Positions 1-12,977 of a stretch of DNA of 64,000 nucleotides are shown here, piece by piece. The first letter of the stretch is position 1. Every line of letters begins with the position of its first letter. The translations under genes and the position numbers were made by a program. The DNA comes from Persicaria tinctoria (Eukaryota > Streptophyta > Magnoliopsida > Caryophyllales > Polygonaceae), in the NCBI GenBank assembly GCA_037127255.1, contig JBANSL010000008.1, forward strand, positions 40,561,373 to 40,625,372. The letters run 5' to 3'. The notes below the pieces were generated by a model that was given only the letters and a program-made list of their open reading frames with translations, did no database searches and was not told the origin of the DNA.

Positions 1-88
1 TTTTGAAAATTATAGGGTTTTTATAACAAATTCTTTCAATTCTTTAGTGTTAAACTGAAAAACACACTGTTGCATTTAGCCAAGAAGC

Positions 89-397
89 TTGCTGAAAAAT
101 TTCTTCACGAAGATGAAGATGCATCGTATATTTATTGTCCTGAAGTCAATGATTGACGGATTCATTCAAGGTTGTAGATGTTTGATTAGAGTAGATGGGT
201 GCCATTTGAAAGACAAATTATGGTGGAGTTTTGTTATCTGCAATAGCTTTTTATGGAGACAATTAGATTTGGGAAGCAAGAGCACATGGTCGTCCTTCTT
301 CTATCAATTGAAACAGTTGTTTGTGGACACTGATAGAGGTAATTGGTGTGTCATTTATAATCAACAAAAGGTAATTATCGCTTCTCTTTTTCATTAA
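89..397 (+). pseudogene. MULE (MuDR-type) transposase fragment
   Basis: An open stretch of about 100 residues resembles the core of plant Mutator-like transposases. The key run is F-I-Q-G-C-R-x-L-I-R-V-D-G-C-H-L-K, near residues 25-41. It matches the family pattern GCRP-(F/L)-I-x-(L/V)-D-G-x-(H/F)-L-K around the first catalytic Asp of the DDE domain. Further on, the run S-T-W-S-S-F-F-Y-Q-L fits the ES-x-x-SW-x-W-F-L helix. Full MULE transposases have 600-900 residues, so this is a small internal piece. The glycines that normally follow the LK are replaced by tryptophans, and no second or third acidic residue region is visible downstream. It is a decayed remnant. It lies about 200 bp left of a non-autonomous MULE, but nothing shows they were one element. 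Confidence 0.65.
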
Positions 398-595
398 GAA
401 CTCCCATTATAATACATATTATCAAGAAATTCACCCCTTTACGTACACATCCGAAATATTTTTGCATTAGACATATATTAGTTCCTCTATTTTCCTTATA
501 TAAGAAGTTGAGCATGCTATTAAACCGGTGTGGCCAATGGCTTCAAGACTATATTGTTTCAACCACACATGTCACTAGCACAAAACACAATATTA

Positions 596-725
596 GGGTC
601 CGGCTCCCATCCAATTTCAATTGAAACTGTACGGTACATTTGGGCCAATCTCTACCATTGAAACCGGTGAACGGCTAAGATTAGTTTCAATTTTATTTTT
701 TATAAAGAATTTACAGTTTTGACTC
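596..725 (+). repeat. Left terminal inverted repeat of the MULE
   Basis: About 130 bp alignable, with scattered substitutions and small indels, to the reverse complement of 2640-2774. The outermost 13 bp are almost identical and sit directly against the ACAATATTA duplication. Confidence 0.85.
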
Positions 726-2639
726 CTTATCCATTTTTAATATAGGTAATTATTTATTCACCAGTAACTATACTTGATTTGCAATTGTGCATAATCAAAA
801 TTTGATCCCATTAATTTATCTATTTTGCTACAATTAATTTATCTATTTCAATTTATCTTTTTGGCCCTGAAATTCCTTGTGGTTTGTAGTGCACGTACAG
901 TACACGAACCCAGGGCCATATCCATTTTTTTTTTTTTGAGAAACTTCCTATCAGCTTAATTAACTTTCAAATTGGATCTGAAAATCAATTGAAACACTAA
1001 CATTATCTGCTAGGGAGCGTCGTAGCTGAGCTAATTAAGTAATGCGCAACCATGTTCCCTGTCCTCCGTACGCAGGCAAATATACACTCACCGAACCACA
1101 CTTGCAGCTGCTTGATAGAAACTAGCACCGAGCCACCGATACAAGCTGCTCCATCATCAAGCTCTGATTGTTGATCTTTCTAATACAATTTGCACAATCT
1201 GATTCTACGATCACGTGATCCATATCATATTCCAGCACAATCTGCATACAGCATACCCCACAAAACCACTTCCCCTTCCACTAGCTCGACATCTGGGAAG
1301 CCCCCGCTACCTCTAGCTGCCACCCAGAACGGCATCATGTCGTCCCATCTTGCTACCACACCAACTCCACTTCCCTTTGTCTCCTCGACTGCCGCATCAC
1401 AGTTTACTTTAAACCATCCCGCTCTCGGCGATCTGCTGCTCTCCCATTCACACCCCTGCTGCCATCTACCTCATTGATGTAGGCCTTCTCATATCCAATT
1501 AAAGAAACAGAAGGAGAAGAAATTCAATGAATATATAAAAGATGTAGTGTTTTTTTTTATGAAAACTAGTTTCTTAAATGATTTAACATTGCAAAACAAG
1601 TTCTTTAAAGCAAAACCTTCACAAGGACTCATTTCACTATTTCAAATAAATATGATACATTACTGTTTAGTAGGAAACTCCATTAATACAAGTGATTATC
1701 ATGCAAAAAACTTACATTCAGAACCAAATATGCATTTCCATAATAAAATTTCACCCACACTGAAATTTGAGAATTAGTTTAAAGAATTTCTACTATTTAA
1801 ATGATGTTGCTTAATCCTGAATTATATCTTTTTCAAAAATAGAGTTGAACCAAGTTTTTGAGCTTAGCACAACATCCTCAAAACACAATAAAAAAAATCA
1901 GACATAAGATACAAAAGAACTTAATGGAGAGCTGAAACAAGACTTATAAATGTAACTAAGGTCTTGTTGTGCCTACCCTGTGTGCTAGACAAAACTCAAT
2001 TTGTAGGATTTGTACGTGCACTACAAAGAATTTTATTGATTTTTTTTTATCTTCCTGATGTTGCTCATCTTCTTCATTTCAGTTCCATAGCACCAAAAAT
2101 TTTAGGGGTGAAATTTCTACGACATCAGATTTCATGAGTAGTCAACACACTCTTTCAAATTTCAATTTGCATAATAAAGAAATCAAATACTCTTTCAATT
2201 CCACAAATTCAATCCCATTCCAATTCCAGAAATTCACTAGAGAAACCTGATATCAAATTCAAACTCATGAAACTGAAAAAAAATCCCTGAATTCGACATA
2301 TGAAACATGTTCTGAACTCCGTCCACAAATTCGACCAAGTGAATTTCCCAAAACGATTGATAAACTCTAATTTTCTCAAACCCATGAAACCTAAAAATCC
2401 CTAAATTTCACCTATAAATCCATTCAATTTCACAAATTCAACCACAAATTGCAAATTTCCAACCCGATAAACCCTAATTTTCTCAAAACCTCCAAATCAA
2501 TGGATAAACATACCTATTGCCGGCATCCACCCTCGCGCAACACACCAACACCGGCGCCGCTGTCTTCAGTAGTCGAGTCATCGCTGTAAGAATGGGGAAG
2601 GAGGATACTCTTCAGTCTTCACTAGTCGAGTCGTCTTGC

Positions 2640-2774
2640 CGTTTGACTGTTTTGTAAAATTGCTTGATTTATTTAAAATATAGAATGATCTCATCCGTCC
2701 ATTAGTTTCAATGGTGTAGATTGATCCAAATGCACAATCCAGTTTCAATTGAAACTGGATGGGGAGCCGGACCC
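2640..2774 (-). repeat. Right terminal inverted repeat of the MULE
   Basis: Reverse-complement partner of 596-725. Its last bases, GGAGCCGGACCC, abut the second copy of ACAATATTA. Divergence from the left arm suggests an insertion that is not recent. Confidence 0.85.
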
Positions 2775-2783
2775 ACAATATTA

Positions 2784-3438
2784 ATAGCATTTTTTCATTA
2801 GCGCTTTTTAAAAGCGCTATTATAATGAATAATCAACACTCCTTTTGCAATTAACCTCTCTATGAAGTAGGATGCATTGTGATTTTTAAACAAAAACGCT
2901 AAGTGTAATGTAGTTCAATGGTATTTTCACTAAAAAAGGATGTTTAGATTATTTTAATTTTAAAACAATAAAATTATGAAAATAACTCACCACTTATAAA
3001 TAAAGAAATAAATCCCTACTTTTTCCTTTAATATGTCTCATTCCTCCCCATTCCAATCAAGCAGCTCTCAATTAAACCGCTTAATATGTCTCATTTCCCT
3101 GACTTTATGCCTCCTCTTTCTCTTTCAATTCTCTAATCTACTTGAGAATATTGTTTGTAGGATGTGGAGTACCCTCTGTGTGCAATATGTTGCTCTACAA
3201 AACCGAAAAGTCGTTGTTCCGCCGGTGGGATATAAAGTGTCCTCTCCATACGATGTTGCTCGGCCGGACCGAGAAGATGCGCTCCGCTAGTGGGATTTGG
3301 GCGTCAATCACTGTGAAAATTAGGCAACTACAAATTTTGAAAGGAACACCTTTGCCACTCCGCCTAGAGTACTAGTATTCAGAATTATCTTGGTCTTCTC
3401 GACCTCTTCCGAAAGGATACTCACCCCCGAAAATTTTC
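2784..3438. other. Unassigned AT-rich spacer with an imperfect short duplication
   Basis: No gene is recognised. Between about 3185 and 3300 two related segments follow each other, each starting ATGTTGCTC, passing through an ACCGA(A/G)AAG core and ending with GTGGGAT. Small ORFs crossing them (3033-3290, 3142-3375) show no family signature. Confidence 0.4.
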
Positions 3439-3555
3439 CTAATAAAATAAAATATGTACAAAATTATATATACTGTACAAAATTATGGTAGTGATTGCAC
3501 ATACATACTGTCCATATACAAAATATATAAGTGTATATATATACAATATGTACAA

Positions 3556-3660
<105 letters not shown>

Positions 3661-3667
3661 CACACAC

Positions 3668-3699
<32 letters not shown>

Positions 3700-3728
3700 A
3701 TAGACACACATATATACACACAATGCAG

Positions 3729-3871
<143 letters not shown>

Positions 3872-3884
3872 CTTTCAATTCAAA

Positions 3885-6800
3885 CTACAAGAAATTAGTG
3901 GGTAGCCGAGATACTATCTGGGCTCCCACCCCCTTAGCAATAGCAAAACTAAGTCTAGTAAAAATATAGACTGCAGCACGGGCTCCGGCATCCTGAGATA
4001 CTGAGAATTTCTGAATCCGCTTCAGCAAAGCAACATCATCCGTATCCAGCTCCCCCAGCGAAGAGAAGGAGAAGGGTAAGAAACCATAACCAGCCGCCGT
4101 GCACAAATCTCGATACTTAACACACTTACGCCGAGCAGCATCAACCACAACACGACCGGGCACAAAGTCAGACATCCCAGACTGAGTCAAGGGGGAGGAC
4201 CCTGTCAGATCAACACACACGTCTCGCCCCCTGTCCCACGAATAAAGGAGCAAATCTGCTGGCCGAAGGGGCTTATAATGCCCATCTACCAACCCGATGT
4301 CAACCTCCTTACCGACAGAAATCCCGGACCTGCAGCAAATATCCAATAAGGTGTCACGAACGAGGTTGTGGCGATGTTTAATGCCCACAATACCAGCGCA
4401 GGACAGAGCATGATCACCATATACATCACCATCGAAGGTCCGAGAGCAAGCGGGACAAGGCCTAGACAACGTGAACAATGGAACACCTAGTCGATAGCTA
4501 AGCACACTGCGATAGGTCCTTCCATTCATAGTCTGCCCCAGCCCAGAAATAGGAACTGCACGCAACCAATCAGAGGAGTGGGCACCCTGCTGAGACTTCC
4601 ATAATGCCGTCTGTCGCGGAGTTAAGAAGAAATTAGAATCTGATTCAGCAGCAACCTTTGCGAAATATATATCTGCCAATTTCTTCATAAGTTTAGGGGC
4701 AGCGATTTCACTAGGGTCGCGTAGAAGATCAGAACTCGTGGTCTCATTAAAAACGCGCAAAGCATCATCGAAAGTAGGGCCAACAACCATGACACCAGAA
4801 TGACGTAAGAGCTCATCCTGCAACTCAGCAGACTGCAAACGGGACGCCAAAAAAGCATAATGTAAGACATCCCCAGCAGCATATACTCCGAGCCCACCAA
4901 AATGAAAAGGGAAGGTAGCAAGCCGCCACTGCCAATCTCCAAATCCAGGCCCTGACGCAGTGACAATACGTTCTAAACTAGAACGAAGTGCCACATCAAA
5001 AGAATGTTGAGCTGGCCCAAAGACACGCGGGGGACAAGTACGCAAAGCAAAGTAAAGTTTAGAAATACCCGTACAAGCCCGAAGCAGAAGCAACTCGCAC
5101 TGTGGGTCATCAATCCTCGCGACAGAATCCATAAGCTCTATAGTTCTAGTCACCCTCTTCGCCACAAGGTCGCTGCCGAAAGCAGGGCATACACTCACAG
5201 GCCCGCCTAGAATTTTGACGTCGTGTGAATGCCGAGCGATAGATGGGGAGAAGACACCAGGAAGACGACTCCTGGGGTCTTCTATAGGCCAAAAACCCTC
5301 GGTCTTATCCACATTAAGATGAAGGCCAAATCGGGAACCATCCTCCATAATCAAATCCAAGACCTTCCCCACAACCAAAGTGTCCCCAACAACAGTGCCA
5401 TCATCTAAGTACCAAGCCTGCAGACTAAGATCAAAAGAGTCTCTGATCTTGCACACCAAAGAAAAAAGCAGAGGACCCAAAGGATCCCCCTGCTGAACTC
5501 CTCGACAAGACCATAAGCTATGCTCCCCATAATACAACCGCGCAGGACTAGAATAACAAAACTCCACCCATCGGGACAAAGCTGGGCAGTGACGGCGAAC
5601 TTCCTGTAACATGGCACCCCAATCAACTAAGTTGAATGCATTCTGAAAGTCGACCAACAACATGGAAAGACCCATCTCACTACCACGAGCCTCAACGAAA
5701 CGATTCAAGGCATGCAGAATAGCCTCTCCTCCACTAGATACCCCGACCCCAAACTGAAGACCAGCAAAATAACCCGACAAAGAAGGACCGACTAAACAAG
5801 CACCAACCTTAGAGACAAGGCGTCTCCAAATAGTGCCAACAGCAATAGGGCGTATACCACCACCTGATTTAACAAGCGGCGTGAGCGGGGCACTAGCAAT
5901 GTACTCACCCAGAGCCTGCGGACAGCGACCCTCAAGGAAAAGATTAACCACCCGAGTAATAGAGGATATCAAATCATCCGAAATAGCAACCGCAGCTCCA
6001 CCCAAACAATCGAGAAGATGCTGAGCACGAAACCCATCCCTCCCAAATGACGTGCCACGTGGAAAACTTCGAATCATATCCAAAACAACGGTCGAAGAAG
6101 CAACGAGAGGATGGTGGTCAACATGCCAAGGCGGCAAGTTGGGAGACACAGCTGTAGGGTGCTTATCTCTCACAGCCTCAAGAGTGGCATCAGAATACGG
6201 GGCAATACCTGATGAAGAAAGCACTCGAACAGCGGCAGTGTAGTGACCATCAGAAATCTTCCTCCGACATTGCCGGAGATTGAGCTCACTCAAATCAAGG
6301 TCCTCCTCGACACTAAAAGAAGGGGAAACCTCAGCTAAGGTCTCCTGTACAAGCTGCAAACTGCCGCTAGGCACACCCCAACTACGAATAGCACTAGCAA
6401 TACTCTCCTCTTGACGTTGACGCTTGATAGCAGACCTGCTCTCAAGATTGCTCCGGGGGGAAAAGGTCTTAAGTATACAAATAGGCATCACAAGCAAGCG
6501 AATCCAGCAGGAGAGATCTCCAGGAGAGTCAACCACACCATCTAATGCCCCTTTTAAGACTCGTGAGAAACCTAGGCGACACTTAGGAGGGATGGATTTC
6601 ACGGTGCGTAACCCCATAGAGAACAAACGGTCGAGCAAAGATATAGACAAACCAACAGGCACAACCTCAACTTCAGACAAGGGAGCCGATGGAGACAGAG
6701 ATTGGGGTCTGGGTATATCGTAAATAATAAAGTGAACAAGGCCATCGCCACAGTCCGGAGGCGCCACCGAATCATCCTGACTATGCCGACATCGATCACG

Positions 6801-7052
6801 AAAGGTATGAGTTTTAAGGCATACCCCACACAACCATACACCCATACGCTTTAAAGTAATCTCAGCAGCTGAATAAATAGTCAAACTATCAGAAAGAGTT
6901 TGACGAGTAAGTAACTGAGCATCACCACTACAATGCCGATCACGAAGGTGCTTGAGCATGGAGGTTTTAACAAGACCTCTACCACCACCATCAAGGCACC
7001 CACAAAGACCCACAAAAGGACAATGATACCTAACAAGGTCCGGCATAACCAC
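3885..7052 (-). CDS. Non-LTR retrotransposon protein: zinc fingers, reverse transcriptase, restriction-like endonuclease
   Basis: One uninterrupted 1055-aa frame. Residues 11-40 hold a putative C2H2 finger (C11, C18 or C20, H35, H40), and 75-90 a second Cys/His cluster (C75, C78, C88, H90). Such fingers bind target DNA in R2-like proteins. The RT spans roughly 320-600: a GRDGF run near 337-341, an R-P-I-A-V motif near 401, motif [10 protein letters not shown] with catalytic D468, [10 protein letters not shown] at 518-527, and Y-L-D-D at 548-551. A CCHC knuckle follows (C866, C869, H881, C885). Then comes R-P-A-D at 930-933, D944-x3-D948, and K976-x2-K979-Y980, which matches the R2 endonuclease pattern (K/R)PD...D-V...K-x2-KY. 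No APE domain is present. The start has Met at residues 1 and 3; both are plausible. All catalytic residues are kept, so the protein may be active. Plant genomes often annotate such proteins as uncharacterised RT-domain proteins. Confidence 0.85.
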   Translation of the reverse strand: MVMPDLVRYHCPFVGLCGCLDGGGRGLVKTSMLKHLRDRHCSGDAQLLTRQTLSDSLTIYSAAEITLKRMGVWLCGVCLKTHTFRDRCRHSQDDSVAPPDCGDGLVHFIIYDIPRPQSLSPSAPLSEVEVVPVGLSISLLDRLFSMGLRTVKSIPPKCRLGFSRVLKGALDGVVDSPGDLSCWIRLLVMPICILKTFSPRSNLESRSAIKRQRQEESIASAIRSWGVPSGSLQLVQETLAEVSPSFSVEEDLDLSELNLRQCRRKISDGHYTAAVRVLSSSGIAPYSDATLEAVRDKHPTAVSPNLPPWHVDHHPLVASSTVVLDMIRSFPRGTSFGRDGFRAQHLLDCLGGAAVAISDDLISSITRVVNLFLEGRCPQALGEYIASAPLTPLVKSGGGIRPIAVGTIWRRLVSKVGACLVGPSLSGYFAGLQFGVGVSSGGEAILHALNRFVEARGSEMGLSMLLVDFQNAFNLVDWGAMLQEVRRHCPALSRWVEFCYSSPARLYYGEHSLWSCRGVQQGDPLGPLLFSLVCKIRDSFDLSLQAWYLDDGTVVGDTLVVGKVLDLIMEDGSRFGLHLNVDKTEGFWPIEDPRSRLPGVFSPSIARHSHDVKILGGPVSVCPAFGSDLVAKRVTRTIELMDSVARIDDPQCELLLLRACTGISKLYFALRTCPPRVFGPAQHSFDVALRSSLERIVTASGPGFGDWQWRLATFPFHFGGLGVYAAGDVLHYAFLASRLQSAELQDELLRHSGVMVVGPTFDDALRVFNETTSSDLLRDPSEIAAPKLMKKLADIYFAKVAAESDSNFFLTPRQTALWKSQQGAHSSDWLRAVPISGLGQTMNGRTYRSVLSYRLGVPLFTLSRPCPACSRTFDGDVYGDHALSCAGIVGIKHRHNLVRDTLLDICCRSGISVGKEVDIGLVDGHYKPLRPADLLLYSWDRGRDVCVDLTGSSPLTQSGMSDFVPGRVVVDAARRKCVKYRDLCTAAGYGFLPFSFSSLGELDTDDVALLKRIQKFSVSQDAGARAAVYIFTRLSFAIAKGVGAQIVSRLPTNFL

Positions 7053-7714
7053 ACAAGTAGTTTCTATTATAGAACAAGCTACTGCAATCTACAACGATTG
7101 AATGCAATTAAATATATATAACAAGTAGCCTTAATTAAGAGCAATCTCTATAGAGCCATAACAAACCAATTGCTTCACTCAACGCACTAAGGAGGCAACA
7201 CCAAGAGGAAATAGCAAACAACGGCAATGGCAAACAATAGCTAACAACAGCAAACAACCGCACTAGCTAACAGCCCAACCGACCAGCAGCCAAACCACGC
7301 TCAACCACACTCGATCGAACCACAATAGCCCACAACATCCAGAAGGTGTGATCGACAAACGCTCGACCGAACAACAACCCGACTAAATCCAGACGCCAAA
7401 CCAACTCGAACACTAAGCCGAAGAGCCAAAAATCCAGTCCAAAAAGAAGAGGAAGTACAATGCCGGGGAAGAAGAAAGACAACGGAATCGACGCCGAACG
7501 TAACAAGGATTAGAAGGACAACGATTGTACCAAGATGGAGAAGGAAGAGAGCACCGAACCTGCAGCGACGCCGAATTGATCAAGCTTAGATGTCGAGCCC
7601 AATGGTCTGAAGAAGGAGACCTCTGCAACGGCGCCCAGCGCCGGGATGAGCCGGCGAAAACGCCATCACCGATCGCCCAATCGCCTGATTGCACTTTGCC
7701 CTAGCGGAGACGGG
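7053..7714 (-). other. 5' leader of the RLE retrotransposon
   Basis: The leader is clearly different in composition from the LTR DNA beyond 7715 and runs without a boundary into the RT ORF. Two short same-strand ORFs lie in it (7413-7694, 93 aa; 7267-7506, 79 aa) with no recognisable domain. Near the 5' edge (about 7640-7665) is a GC-rich stretch able to form a hairpin (GCCGG...CCGGC). R2-type elements often carry a self-cleaving HDV-like ribozyme at the 5' end; I cannot show one here. Confidence 0.5.
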
Positions 7715-7790
7715 ATTATTATTATTATTATTATTATTATTATTGAAAATTAGGATTTAAAAATCCGAGTCTTTACATCATCCACCTCTA
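7715..7790 (-). repeat. Remnant of the 3' LTR of LARD copy A
   Basis: (ATT)10 followed by GAAAATTAGGATTTAAAAAT and CCGAG(T)CTTTACA, nearly identical to the end of the other LTR of this copy (18295-18366, with (ATT)13). It ends in CA and is followed by the same TCATCCACCTCTAA start of the internal region as copy B. Only about 76 bp of a multi-kb LTR survive. The rest is replaced by the non-LTR element and is not found further left. Confidence 0.8.
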
Positions 7791-10700
7791 AAAACAAGTC
7801 TCGTCCCCGAGACTAAAACCAAAATAAAGTAGGGGATGAAGTTTGAAATTGATGAGTCCTAGGACCATGTCTAAGAACCTCGTAATCATCTCGGTTGCGT
7901 CTTCCGGGATTCTCACAACATTCTAGTCACAGTCGTGACATCTCCAATTGGTCTTGACAAGTATGCGATAAGCGCCCCTATCACATACTCGCTTCGACTT
8001 TTCGGAAGTACCACAACTCTAAAAGTTCTACAATGTCATCACTAGGTCTTAGCAAGCACCCTACAAGCGCCCTCATAAAATGCTTGTATCCACTTCGTGA
8101 AGTATCTTAGAGTGGCTCGGGTTTGACAATTGAAAAAGATTGGCCTCAAAATTGTTGAAACTCTCGGTAATTTTATTCCTTACAAATCAAATCTAATCCT
8201 TTTCAAAATCGTTTAACTCTTCAATCCAACTTTAATCAAGCAACCTTACACCAAAACAAGTCAAATCCTCTCAAATCAAGATTTCGTCAAAATCCTCCAA
8301 AACCAAATCAGTTTTCCACATAACAATCAATCAAATTTAGAAGCTCGGAGGTAGAATCATCCACCTCTAAGGGCTAATCCCATATTCTCTTCCTAGTTTC
8401 CAGAATCAAAACAAGCTATCAGTCTCAATTCAAGCAAGCTTCACAAGCTATAAGAAATGCATAACCAAATAACCAACCAATCTCCAATCAGTACATCATA
8501 TGACAAGTCGCAAACATATGCCAACACAGTGCCACAAGGTCACATCAACATCTCTACATCCTACTACGGGTCATCATACATATCTCAACCACATAACAAA
8601 ATCATAATAAATGTCTCGACATCACACCAAAAGTCATAAAAGTATCACCTCATCATAGAGTCAACGAAACAAAACTCATTGTCAACACATCAACACAACA
8701 AAATCATGCCATTAAGATTCAACAAAAGGGGAGATCAAGCAGCATATCAATCAGCGAATGTCAGCATACTCACTATACATCATCTTAACTTCTCACAACG
8801 CCATGTAGCGATCATTTAGTAATCAGACATCATTATCCCATATATATAAATCATATTCATTTTGAAAGCCATATTCGTGATGTAACATATCCATAAGCAC
8901 GCTTGCTAACATATAATACAACATCATGTTTACTACCACATAATATAACATCATGCTCTCACCCCATAACATACAATCACACTTTCACATAATAACACAT
9001 CATTATCTCGTATATCATATCACGACACATCCTAACATGCTCCTAAAACAACATAGCAGAGCACCAATATATCATGATAACACCAATCACTACCAATTAG
9101 ATTTTAATACTGCATATCAACATGTAATTCCACATCAGGTTTTATCATGGTCGCTATCTAACGTCATGCCATCGGATATGAATAATTCACATAAGCAAGA
9201 AAATCATACCAGTCAAAATAAAACACAATCCCAACTCTCCCATCTCCTCTTTCAAGCCAAGACTAATTCTCTTCCAGACTCGCCAACATCAACTCAGACA
9301 AAAACTCCCCAAGGAAATCCCAATTCATCTCAATGCTCAAATCTCGCCCCTCATTCCACTAAACACTCTTAATAATCATCCACCTCTAAGAACCCAACTC
9401 CTATCTCTGACCTCACACTCAAGTACCCTCTCATACTATGTCCTCAATACTCTCAAAAGCCATTCCCACACTTCCCATACATCTCAACACATCCCAAGCA
9501 TTATACCTTACCAACCACATCCCCTCTAGAAAATTCTTCGATCACCGCCTAGCCGACCTATCCCTAACCATACTCTCACCCAATATTCACCTAGAAGCTC
9601 AACGGAACCCACCAAGTATTGCCTCTTACAATCCCAAAACTCGCGCGGTCTTACCTAAGCCAACATCCCTTTCTCGCAACTCACCTCCTAATACCATCGA
9701 TCATCCCAACCGCCCAAAATTCTTTCACCATTCTCCAACCACGCTACCAAATGACCTCACTCACAGGTTTGAGGAATAAGCAATCATGAAAATCATCAAA
9801 CATAAGGTCTACATCATATCCACTAGCATTTATAAACATAACATCATGGATTCAACAAGTCTCAGTTTACCATCATGCTCCATCATTATTACAATCATCG
9901 TATATGCACATAATCAAGTCAAGCTAGCAAGTTTCATCATAACCTTATCTAATAGACAGTTCAGGTTTCTCATCATTTGCAGTTCACATTTTATAGGTAA
10001 CGAATTTAGATCATGCTTAGCAACTCAAGCATCAACGCATCAAGACATCATGTACATTAGAACTGTAAGGCACCGACTCATATCATCGTAAACAGCAGAC
10101 AATCAGACAACAATTATTACCAAGTCAGCACATCAACACATAAATGTCACCATCAAAGCAGTGCAACATGGTTATCAACATGTTCAGGAAGGTTAGCAAT
10201 TCAAACGGAGGATACTCCCGCGTGCAAGTCATATCATACTCAGTAACCGTATTTCTCGATGTGTGCCCGTCCCGCCGACATCATAGATCCTGAGGCTCGT
10301 GGGTTATGGGCCCATGCTTTCACCACACAGCTCTATTGCTATCCAACTTCCTTTCTCTTTCTCATGCGGTCGCTATCGCGGGTGAGTCCAAGTTAGCGGA
10401 GATAGGGGAGTGACAAGAGTAAACAACCCGATGTTCCTTTCGGAAACAACCACGAATAAAGCTAAGGATGACAAGACTAGGGACTAGACTCTGACCCGAG
10501 AATAACAACAATGCCCTTATGGAAGTCTATTAGGTTATAATCGCGACAAGTAACACGAATTCATCATGGAGCATATCAATTTCACTAACCCACACTAACA
10601 TGTACCTATCTCAAGGGAAAAGAACATGCGTATTCATTCCAAAAGACACAATCCGGTCCTACACGGATGCATGCGAGATAAACTAGTAGTATGTGATTCC

Positions 10701-12977
10701 ATGGAAACAGATATGCTCAGCAACTTTAAACAGGATACGCGGGATTTATTGAGCATCACAATTATCACATATATGAACAATGCACGAGCTTGGTGTATGC
10801 ATCATACGAGAACATATAATAGCAACATAGTAACTACCTCATCTAACACAATGATCATATAATAGGTCAAGCATGGCACGTAATCATATGACGAGATACA
10901 TTTAGAAAGCATGGGTCCTACATGGTACTAGTGATACATGATGTGATACAAGCATAGTCAAGAGTCATCAAGAGGTGTTCAGCATAATATTTACGAAACA
11001 TGAGACATCGTCAAAAGTAACAAGAAATACACCATGGGCGATGCATTATAATCATACTAAGAACGAACCGTCACAGAGCACATTCACGATACAATAATTA
11101 TCACATCATAGAACAAGTACAACACGTGATCATTTGGCGAGTCATATTGGGAATCATAAGCCTTACATGACACTACTGACACATATCGAACATGCACACA
11201 ATCAAGATAACTCGACTAGATTCATTCTAACATTCAGGTGTCATGCGTATGCGGAATCATGGTATAGCGTGGTGTGTGATCATGCGAGGTGTCAAGTCAT
11301 ACATCTATGCAAGCACGAGAGGATGTCATAGAACAATAGGGTAACACTACCGAGCGATAACATGTAAGCATGCTAGGATTACCCAATTACGGAGAGCAAG
11401 TCAATCATCGAGCGCAACATTAATCTAATCAGGATGAGTAAAACATTTTAAGAGGACAACAAGGGGGAAGAAACACACTATCAGGGACCTAGCTCGAGAG
11501 AGAATCAACAGTAGCGTAGGCAAGGTATAATTCACACAAGTCATGATCAAAGGTCCTACATGATACTAATGGCTCAACATAACACGCGATACATACATGC
11601 AACTAATCATGGCGGCACGTAAGAAATCAATTCAACCACATTCAAGCAATCTAGAAACATGAGGAAGGTTTTACGATGTATAACACGAGTTTAAGTAATG
11701 GCAATATGATTAGAGTACGGGGCATGAGCTCAAATCAACACATACTAGGATAAAACATGCATTTCTCAAGACTCAATTATACCAAATATTCTCTCTTCAG
11801 CACAAGTAACACACAACAATATCAAGTGCAAAATAATCAGCAACAGTTAATCTGACAATTACAAAATAGATATGCATGTTATAGGTTCTTGTCACAAAAG
11901 GAATAAGGAGCATCGACGCGTCATTAGCTCGTATGATAAAGAGATCATTTACAGGCATTCATACGAAGAAGATTTTTATCACACTATCATGGACCTAAAC
12001 CAGGAGAAAACAACTATCATGTAGGTTCACATAATGTGGTTTATGCTTCTAATCAATCATTAATCAAGTCAACACAATAGGCCAAGTAGACATGTTATGA
12101 CAACATGTAATCATGATAGAAAGTAAGACATAACACTAGACCTAAGCAATGTAACTAATCATATTATGTCATGAAATTCAGAGAGAGACACCATTTCAAT
12201 CGAACAGAGATCCCTAAGGGCAACCATTGACTTTTCCCAACCAACTCATCACCCCTCTTTCCCGTGGGACTTTGGTACGACTCTTCATGGCAAGAAGACA
12301 CTAGTTGATTATAATAAGAATAAGGAAGGACAGCCCCATAAACACCTCACTTCTAACTCAAGTGACATCAAGAACTTCCAACACTCACTCAGACAACTTC
12401 ACATCTAACCATAATTCCCGACACAATGTGTTTACCAACCCAATTTCCCGGGGGAAGACACTGCATCCAAGGAAAGCTAGATAGACCCGTCAATGGGTTA
12501 ACAAACATAGTGGAAGGGGTTGTTTTACACAAGCTGGGTTTGACCATGTAGAAATAAAGGCACTCCCGCTATCTCGTTTGCACAGATAAGTCAGTACACA
12601 TTTCATAGTTAGGGCATCCAAATCAGATCTCTAGCATAGCAAGCACTCAGCACAGAATCAGTTGATACACTCATAATGATCTCCTTGGAGTCTCCCAACC
12701 CATCTGTAAAGAACAAGCTGATATTTTGCCTACCCGTTCCCAACTACATCCAATAGGGATGGTCTAGCGCTTTTACTACCCCTTCGTTTCCATTTGTTTG
12801 ATTACCGAATTTATTGAGTCAAGTTCATATTTAGTCCATTTGAGTTAGCCGTGTTAAATACATTTTGCCCTTTCTAAAACATTTTGAAAAAAAACCATCT
12901 GAAAGCATTGGGCCATTTTCAAAACCACTTCAACCCATCATACTCGGTTTGCACAACCTGGGCTCTGATACCATCTT
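7791..12977 (-). mobile_element. Internal region of LARD-like retrotransposon copy A
   Basis: Colinear with the internal region of copy B (42842-48367) and, inverted, with copy C (59726 onward). Sense is the minus strand, because the primer-binding site is at the right end. No gag, protease, RT or integrase motif can be found in any frame. ORFs such as 8953-9372 and 9438-9779 are antisense, A/C-rich and without domains. On the plus strand the region is rich in CATCA and ACATAT words. A 5.2-kb non-coding internal region between multi-kb LTRs fits a large retrotransposon derivative, mobilised in trans. The autonomous partner is not in the window. Confidence 0.75.
12962..12973 (-). promoter_or_regulatory. 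Primer-binding site, initiator tRNA-Met type (copy A)
   Basis: The minus strand reads TGGTATCAGAGC, the standard plant initiator tRNA-Met primer-binding site, four bases inside the LTR start at 12978. It fixes the orientation of the element. Confidence 0.9.

Larger units (their letters stand above)
596..2774. mobile_element. Non-autonomous MULE with long TIRs and 9-bp TSD
   Basis: The two ends are inverted copies. The left end reads GGGTCCGGCTCCC then ATCCAATTTCAATTGAAACT; the right end is its reverse complement with a few changes. A perfect 9-bp duplication ACAATATTA flanks the element at 587-595 and 2775-2783. Nine-bp duplications with TIRs over 100 bp are the hallmark of Mutator-like elements. 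The 2179-bp element has no transposase. Its interior (about 730-2635) has no coding region I recognise; the longest ORFs (1190-1477, 1547-1777) are low-complexity and unconvincing. It contains short internal repeats: a GTAGTGCACGTACA motif near 886 that recurs inverted near 2008-2021, and a duplicated CTTCA-TAGTCGAGTC motif near 2565-2630. Whether the interior is captured host DNA (Pack-MULE) cannot be told here. Confidence 0.88.

Noticed and set aside
4286..6841. Smaller ORFs on both strands within the RT gene
   Set aside because: Shadow frames of the 1055-aa ORF, without domains.
3885..7052. Reading the RT ORF as a domesticated host gene
   Set aside because: It has the full domain set of a mobile element, its own leader, and repeat-tract boundaries; nothing in the window favours domestication. 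Synteny data would be needed.
8953..9779. Plus-strand ORFs of 113-139 codons in LARD A
   Set aside because: Antisense to the element, A/C-rich composition lacking stops, no domain; not kept as intact frames in copy B.
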